This document shows, in pieces, positions 62,217-64,000 of a DNA stretch of 64,000 bases (position 1 is its first letter; each line of letters opens with the position of its first letter). The stretch is from Flammeovirga sp. SJP92. Its GTDB lineage: Bacteria > Bacteroidota > Bacteroidia > Cytophagales > Flammeovirgaceae. Where the stretch lies: the NCBI RefSeq assembly GCF_001583495.1, contig NZ_LQAQ01000019.1, forward strand, positions 62,001 through 126,000, given 5' to 3'. Made by a program: the position numbers and the translations under genes. The notes beneath the pieces are model-generated. The model saw nothing but the letters and a program-made list of their open reading frames with translations. It did not search any database and was not told the origin of the DNA.

Positions 62217-63074
62217 ATGAGTTTCCCCGAAATAAAACGTGTGAGCATCATTGGAGCAGGTTGGCTAGGTCTACCACTCATTTCTACTTTAATAAAAAAT
62301 GGTTTTGAAGTCAAAGCAAGCACGGGAACAAAATCTAAAGTCGCTTCCATTGAAGAATTAGGTGCGAAGGGTTATTATCTTCGTTTTGATCCTACATGTA
62401 ATGATACTGAAGACTTGATTGACCTTTTAGATACAGACGCAGTCATAATTTGCATGGCACCACGTTTCAGCCAACATAAAATGATGACTTTTCATGCAGA
62501 ACAGATCAAGGTGATTCGAGACGAAATCGAAAACCTTCCAGTCAATAAAGTGATCTACACCAGTTCAACAAGCGTTTATAAGGACGTTAATGATCATGTC
62601 AATGAAAATGGTGAAACTTCTGACAATCCACGTTCAAAATCAGTGTTATTAGCAGAAGAAGTATTAAGAATCAACACCGATCTTGATGCTACAATTCTCC
62701 GCTGTGGAGGCTTAATGGGTTACGATAGAATACCTGCAAAATATGTTGATGGCAAAAAAGATTTGATAACAGGAGACATTCCAGTGAACTATGTTTTCAG
62801 AGATGATGTTATAAGAGCGATCATGAAAGTAATTGAGGTAAACGACCACAATAGCTGGAATAAGGTATTCAACTTGGTGGCTCCTGAGCATCCTCCCAAA
62901 AGGACTGTTTATGAGTCTACTGCTAAATATGGAGAATATATTGTTCCTACTTTCATTTCACCTGCATCTGCTCCTCCTTTTAAAATTGTGGACAGTCAGA
63001 AAATTACAGATAAAATAGGCTTTACATTCTTGTATGAAAATCCAGTGGATTTCACTTACGATGAAATGAAATAA
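62217..63074 (+). CDS. NAD(P)-binding epimerase-like protein (extended SDR)
   Basis: 285 residues. Glycine motif SIIGAGWLGLPLISTL, VIICMAPRFSQ, TSSTSVYKDVND (the S-T-S/V-Y region of atypical SDRs), and YVFRDDVIRAIMKVIEV. It resembles YeeZ-like and other NAD-dependent epimerase/dehydratase-like proteins without an assigned substrate. It lacks the usual Y-x-x-x-K spacing, so catalysis is uncertain. It stands alone after a terminator-like hairpin. Confidence 0.8.
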   Translation: MSFPEIKRVSIIGAGWLGLPLISTLIKNGFEVKASTGTKSKVASIEELGAKGYYLRFDPTCNDTEDLIDLLDTDAVIICMAPRFSQHKMMTFHAEQIKVIRDEIENLPVNKVIYTSSTSVYKDVNDHVNENGETSDNPRSKSVLLAEEVLRINTDLDATILRCGGLMGYDRIPAKYVDGKKDLITGDIPVNYVFRDDVIRAIMKVIEVNDHNSWNKVFNLVAPEHPPKRTVYESTAKYGEYIVPTFISPASAPPFKIVDSQKITDKIGFTFLYENPVDFTYDEMK

Positions 63075-63095
63075 AACGAGAACGTGAGCTCTTAA

Positions 63096-63132
63096 CAAAA
63101 AAAAGAAACTCACTGCAAAACAGTGAGTTTCT
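63096..63132 (-). terminator. Terminator for the fructosamine-kinase-like gene
   Basis: AGAAACTCACTG (63104-63115) pairs perfectly with CAGTGAGTTTCT (63121-63132); on the minus strand it is followed by a run of eight T. Confidence 0.8.
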
Positions 63133-63232
63133 CTCCCCTTAACAATTAAACCAAATAATGTAATTAAATATCTATTCTGTATTGAAACAGGTGAGCTTTT
63201 AATTAAAACTCAAGACACTTAATCATTAAGTG

Positions 63233-63250
63233 TAATGTAAAATTACATTA
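63233..63250. promoter_or_regulatory. Palindrome in the spacer between convergent genes
   Basis: TAATGTAA-AA-TTACATTA, perfect 8-base arms. It lies ~70 bases past the fructosamine kinase-like stop and has no adjacent start codon, so its role is unclear. Confidence 0.3.
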
Positions 63251-63320
63251 TTAAATATTTACTTTCTTGTTATTTCGCCTAATGTGATTCTTTTTTCGAC
63301 AAACCCACTATTTCTTTCGA

Positions 63321-64000
63321 TTAATATCCTAAGGCTTTATCAATTCTCTTATAAATAGCATTGACTTGCTCCAAATATCCACCTCCAAATAGATTGGTAT
63401 GTACTAGAAGCGGGTAAATATTGTAGACTTCCAAACGCTCTTTAATCCCTTTTTCCCAAGGGAAAACCTCATTATAAACCTCAAAGAAAAGCTTATCAAA
63501 ACCACCGAACAAAGTGGTAAATGCCAATTCAGCTTCCCTATGTCCATAATATACAGCAGGGTCTACAATACAGGGTAAACCTTGGTTGTCATACATTGTA
63601 TTTCCACTCCACAAATCACCGTGTAACAATGCTGGTTTTTCTTCTGGAAAATAGTTTTCTAGCAATTGACGAAGTGCTTCAGTACTTTCAATATATTTTA
63701 AAGGAATTGTTCCATTTTTCACTCCCAAATTCACTTGAGGCAAAAGTCTTTCTTCAATAAAGAAATCCAACCAATTGTCCTTATCCTGATTGGACTGCGG
63801 AAGTTTTCCAATATAATTATCATTTACACCTCCAAATGTAGCATTACTCTTTTGATGCAGATCTGCTAACCTCACTCCCAATTCTTCCCAGTAATTTACA
63901 GATGTCCTCCTGCTATCAATGTACTCTATCAATATATATTGTAGTTCTTCAAAAGTACCCAGACCGATGGTGTTGGGGATCGTGAAACGGGATTTTTGAC
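63321..64000 (-). CDS. Fructosamine kinase family protein (3' part)
   Basis: At least 226 codons, open through the window edge; the frame above 63932 reads SRFTIPNTIGLGTFEELQYIL and then IEYID, so the start is outside. APH-fold motifs are LADLHQKSNATFGGVNDNYIG, HGDLWSGNTMYD (catalytic Asp) and IVDPAVYYGHREAELAFTTLFGG (metal-binding Asp), ending in the GGGYLEQVNAIYKR helix of the family. It phosphorylates ketoamines on glycated proteins for repair. The usual length is ~290 residues, so ~65 are missing. Confidence 0.92.
   Translation of the reverse strand, partial: QKSRFTIPNTIGLGTFEELQYILIEYIDSRRTSVNYWEELGVRLADLHQKSNATFGGVNDNYIGKLPQSNQDKDNWLDFFIEERLLPQVNLGVKNGTIPLKYIESTEALRQLLENYFPEEKPALLHGDLWSGNTMYDNQGLPCIVDPAVYYGHREAELAFTTLFGGFDKLFFEVYNEVFPWEKGIKERLEVYNIYPLLVHTNLFGGGYLEQVNAIYKRIDKALGY

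Noticed and set aside
63321-63932. A complete 203-residue fructosamine kinase-like gene starting at TTG
   Set aside because: The frame continues with family-like sequence to the window edge, so this is an internal TTG and the gene is cut by the window.
1-64000. tRNA or rRNA genes, riboswitches
   Set aside because: No T-arm GGTTC-type signatures with matching acceptor stems, no ribosomal sequence, and no known riboswitch core were recognised by eye.

Overview
The window reads as a stretch of chromosome from a marine, polysaccharide-degrading member of the Bacteroidota, most likely a Cytophagales/Flammeovirga-like bacterium (inference). The basis is AT-rich DNA, lipobox lipoproteins, CarboxypepD_reg, DUF5916 and DUF4861 proteins, -7 boxes of the Bacteroidota TAnnTTTG type, and a uronate-catabolism cluster. 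No rRNA, tRNA, CRISPR array, prophage or intact insertion sequence was seen.

Layout. 1-2286: minus-strand signalling operon (TPR lipoprotein, sigma-54 response regulator, start of an Hpt protein). 2472-7416: glycosyltransferase, an MscS channel coupled to a cysteine-less thioredoxin-fold protein, and upp. 7534-13690: a C45-type Ntn hydrolase with a small lipoprotein, a Ca2+/cation antiporter, and two paralogous AraC regulators around an SRPBCC protein. 13953-15437: MlaE/MlaF-type ABC pair. 15438-20335: inverted-repeat-rich spacer, a membrane protein, endonuclease V, MltG and an M16 peptidase. 20336-27545: an AraC regulator beside three C45-type hydrolase genes and a porin. Here the same promoter/leader module occurs five times and the same terminator four times, but two of the units contain no gene. 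27685-39194: housekeeping genes (FtsB-like, M1 and S8 peptidases, GtrA, DEAD-box helicase, aminopeptidase P) mixed with lipoproteins. 39468-42873: an unusual two-gene unit, a membrane protein with long in-frame EK and Asn-rich repeats overlapping a zeta-toxin-like P-loop kinase. 43080-49151: DUF5916 protein, NfuA-like and Mrp Fe-S proteins, and a membrane-bound AraC regulator.

49386-61865 is a hexuronate catabolic region. UxaC, an SDR (UxuB role) and UxuA convert hexuronates to 2-keto-3-deoxygluconate. KduI and KduD feed in the unsaturated uronates released by lyases. KdgK phosphorylates the product. An ExuT-type MFS carrier and a DUF4861 lipoprotein serve uptake or outer processing, and two LacI regulators with visible palindromic operators control the region. 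The last enzyme needed, KDPG aldolase (Eda), is present only as a degraded pseudogene directly behind uxaC. The window ends with an SDR epimerase-like gene and the 3' part of a fructosamine-kinase-like gene.

The most interesting items are: the repeat-bearing membrane protein/kinase pair; the five-copy regulatory module with two empty units; the eda pseudogene; two homologous ~164 bp palindromic elements that keep their fold through compensatory changes; and a duplicated 3' end of the aminopeptidase P gene.
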